In this document: positions 13,338-14,231 of the stretch, piece after piece | Numbering within the stretch: position 1 is the first letter of the stretch | Layout: each line of letters starts with the position of its first letter | Source of the DNA: Flavobacteriales bacterium | GTDB taxonomy: Bacteria; Bacteroidota; Bacteroidia; Flavobacteriales_D; CANHHI01 | NCBI GenBank assembly: GCA_947460225.1 | Contig: CANHHI010000026.1 | Location: forward strand, 1-14,231 | Length of the DNA: 14,231 bases | Reading direction: 5' to 3' | Made by a program: the position numbers and the translations under genes | The notes under the pieces: generated by a model | Databases searched by the model: none | The model's input: the letters and a program-made list of their open reading frames with translations, nothing else | What the model was told of the DNA's origin: nothing

Positions 13338-14231
13338 ATGGCTACATTAGACGCAAAAATTCCGAAAGAACCACTCGAAAAAAAGTGGTCGTCTCACAAA
13401 GCGCATGCTAAACTGGTTAATCCAGCGAACAAGCGAAACATAGATATAATTGTTGTAGGAACTGGTCTTGCGGGTTCTTCCGCAGCAGCTTCTTTGGCAG
13501 AAATGGGTTATAAAGTGAAAGCATTTTGTTTTCAAGATTCCCCAAGGCGTGCACACTCTATTGCCGCACAAGGTGGTATTAACGCAGCCAAAAATTATCA
13601 AAATGACGGAGACAGCGTGTATCGCTTGTTTTATGATACCATAAAAGGGGGCGATTACAGAGCCCGTGAAGCCAATGTGTATAGGCTCGCAGAGGTTTCC
13701 ACAAGTATTATTGACCAATGCGTGGCGCAGGGCGTGCCTTTTGCCAGAGAGTACGGCGGAACTTTGGATAACCGTTCTTTTGGTGGAACGCAGGTGCAGA
13801 GAACGTTTTACGCTGCCGGACAAACTGGACAGCAATTGCTTTTGGGTGCTTACTCGGCTTTGTCTCGTCAGATTGCCAAAGGCAATGTGGAAATGTTTAA
13901 CCGCCATGAAATGCTAGATTTGGTATTGGTAGATGGAAAAGCACGGGGCATTATTGCCAGGAATTTAATCACTGGGGAAATAGAAAAACACGGAGCGCAC
14001 GCTGTATTGCTTTGCACAGGCGGTTATGGCAATGTGTTCTTTTTGTCCACCAATGCGATGGGTTCAAATGTAACCGCTGCTTGGAAAGCGCACAAAAAAG
14101 GCGCATTTTTTGCCAATCCTTGTTTTACACAAATTCACCCCACTTGCATACCTGTTTCGGGAGACCACCAATCAAAATTAACTTTGATGTCGGAGTCTTT
14201 GCGCAACGATGGCAGAATTTGGGTACCCAAA
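13338..14231 (+). CDS. sdhA: Succinate dehydrogenase flavoprotein subunit (3' end off window)
   Basis: FAD subunit of complex II that oxidises succinate to fumarate on the inner face of the membrane. The 298 visible codons, with no frameshift, show the dinucleotide-binding motif VVGTGLAGSSAAASLAE (39-55), the covalent-FAD site RRAHSIAAQGGINAA (70-84, His73), GQTGQQLL (161-168), CTGGYGN (226-232), QIHPTCIP (265-272) with the substrate-site His267, and SESLRNDGRIWVP (285-297). The insertion pattern and the HSIAAQGG form match the Bacillus/Wolinella/Bacteroidota group and pair with the b558 anchor upstream. The direction of use (succinate dehydrogenase or fumarate reductase) cannot be decided from sequence alone. 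The protein should continue for about 340 more residues. Confidence 0.96.
   Translation, partial: MATLDAKIPKEPLEKKWSSHKAHAKLVNPANKRNIDIIVVGTGLAGSSAAASLAEMGYKVKAFCFQDSPRRAHSIAAQGGINAAKNYQNDGDSVYRLFYDTIKGGDYRAREANVYRLAEVSTSIIDQCVAQGVPFAREYGGTLDNRSFGGTQVQRTFYAAGQTGQQLLLGAYSALSRQIAKGNVEMFNRHEMLDLVLVDGKARGIIARNLITGEIEKHGAHAVLLCTGGYGNVFFLSTNAMGSNVTAAWKAHKKGAFFANPCFTQIHPTCIPVSGDHQSKLTLMSESLRNDGRIWVPK

Noticed and set aside
13347..13907. A 186-codon minus-strand open frame opposite sdhA
   Set aside because: It is the antisense shadow of a highly conserved flavoprotein gene. Its translation is Cys-, His- and Arg-rich without recognisable motifs.
1..14231. CRISPR arrays, tRNA or rRNA genes, insertion sequences, phage genes
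   Set aside because: No repeated spacer pattern, cloverleaf, transposase or terminal inverted repeats were found on either strand; gaps between genes are all under about 140 bases.

Overview
The window is a dense stretch of chromosomal housekeeping genes from a member of the Bacteroidota. Four things point there. Several promoters fit the Bacteroidota -33/-7 pattern (TTTG, 18-20 bases, TAnnTTTG). Shine-Dalgarno sites are largely absent. Succinate dehydrogenase starts with a fused b558-type cytochrome b subunit followed directly by the flavoprotein. PdxJ carries the NINKIATLRNARGGN form that I associate with this phylum. The DNA is AT-rich, and I see no insertion sequence, phage gene, CRISPR array, tRNA or rRNA. 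No gap between genes exceeds about 140 bases.

Left part (1-3084, minus strand): the N-terminal 682 codons of a ClpC-type AAA+ unfoldase, cut by the window edge, preceded by thioredoxin reductase trxB. Each has its own promoter-like sequence. Divergent from trxB is a single-gene ABC exporter half-transporter (3192-4958), which converges on a pdxH-marR pair (6133-5027, minus). The two convergent units appear to end in hairpins placed inside each other's 3' ends. The pdxH promoter holds three GTTGCA half-sites, a candidate operator for the MarR protein.

Middle part (6273-9933): hldD (ADP-heptose epimerase, LPS core), then a small unrecognised coiled-coil protein with a C-terminal membrane anchor. 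A near-perfect bidirectional terminator (18-bp stem) separates it from nadK on the minus strand. nadK is divergent from pdxJ, and their promoter-like elements are interleaved. pdxJ overlaps rsmG by ATGA, and a strong terminator follows.

Right part (10040-14231, plus strand): an ABC-F ribosome-associated ATPase followed 6 bases later by thymidine kinase tdk, then sdhC and the start of sdhA, running off the edge.

Functionally the window covers protein quality control (ClpC), thiol redox (TrxB), both ends of vitamin B6 metabolism (PdxJ for synthesis, PdxH for the final oxidation), NADP supply (NadK, which also serves TrxB), ribosome maturation and rescue (RsmG, ABC-F), dTMP salvage, LPS heptose supply and the TCA cycle or respiratory chain. 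I found no convincing new biological system. The points worth a second look are the candidate MarR operator, promoter elements lying almost on start codons, and unusual residues in the ABC exporter and PdxJ.
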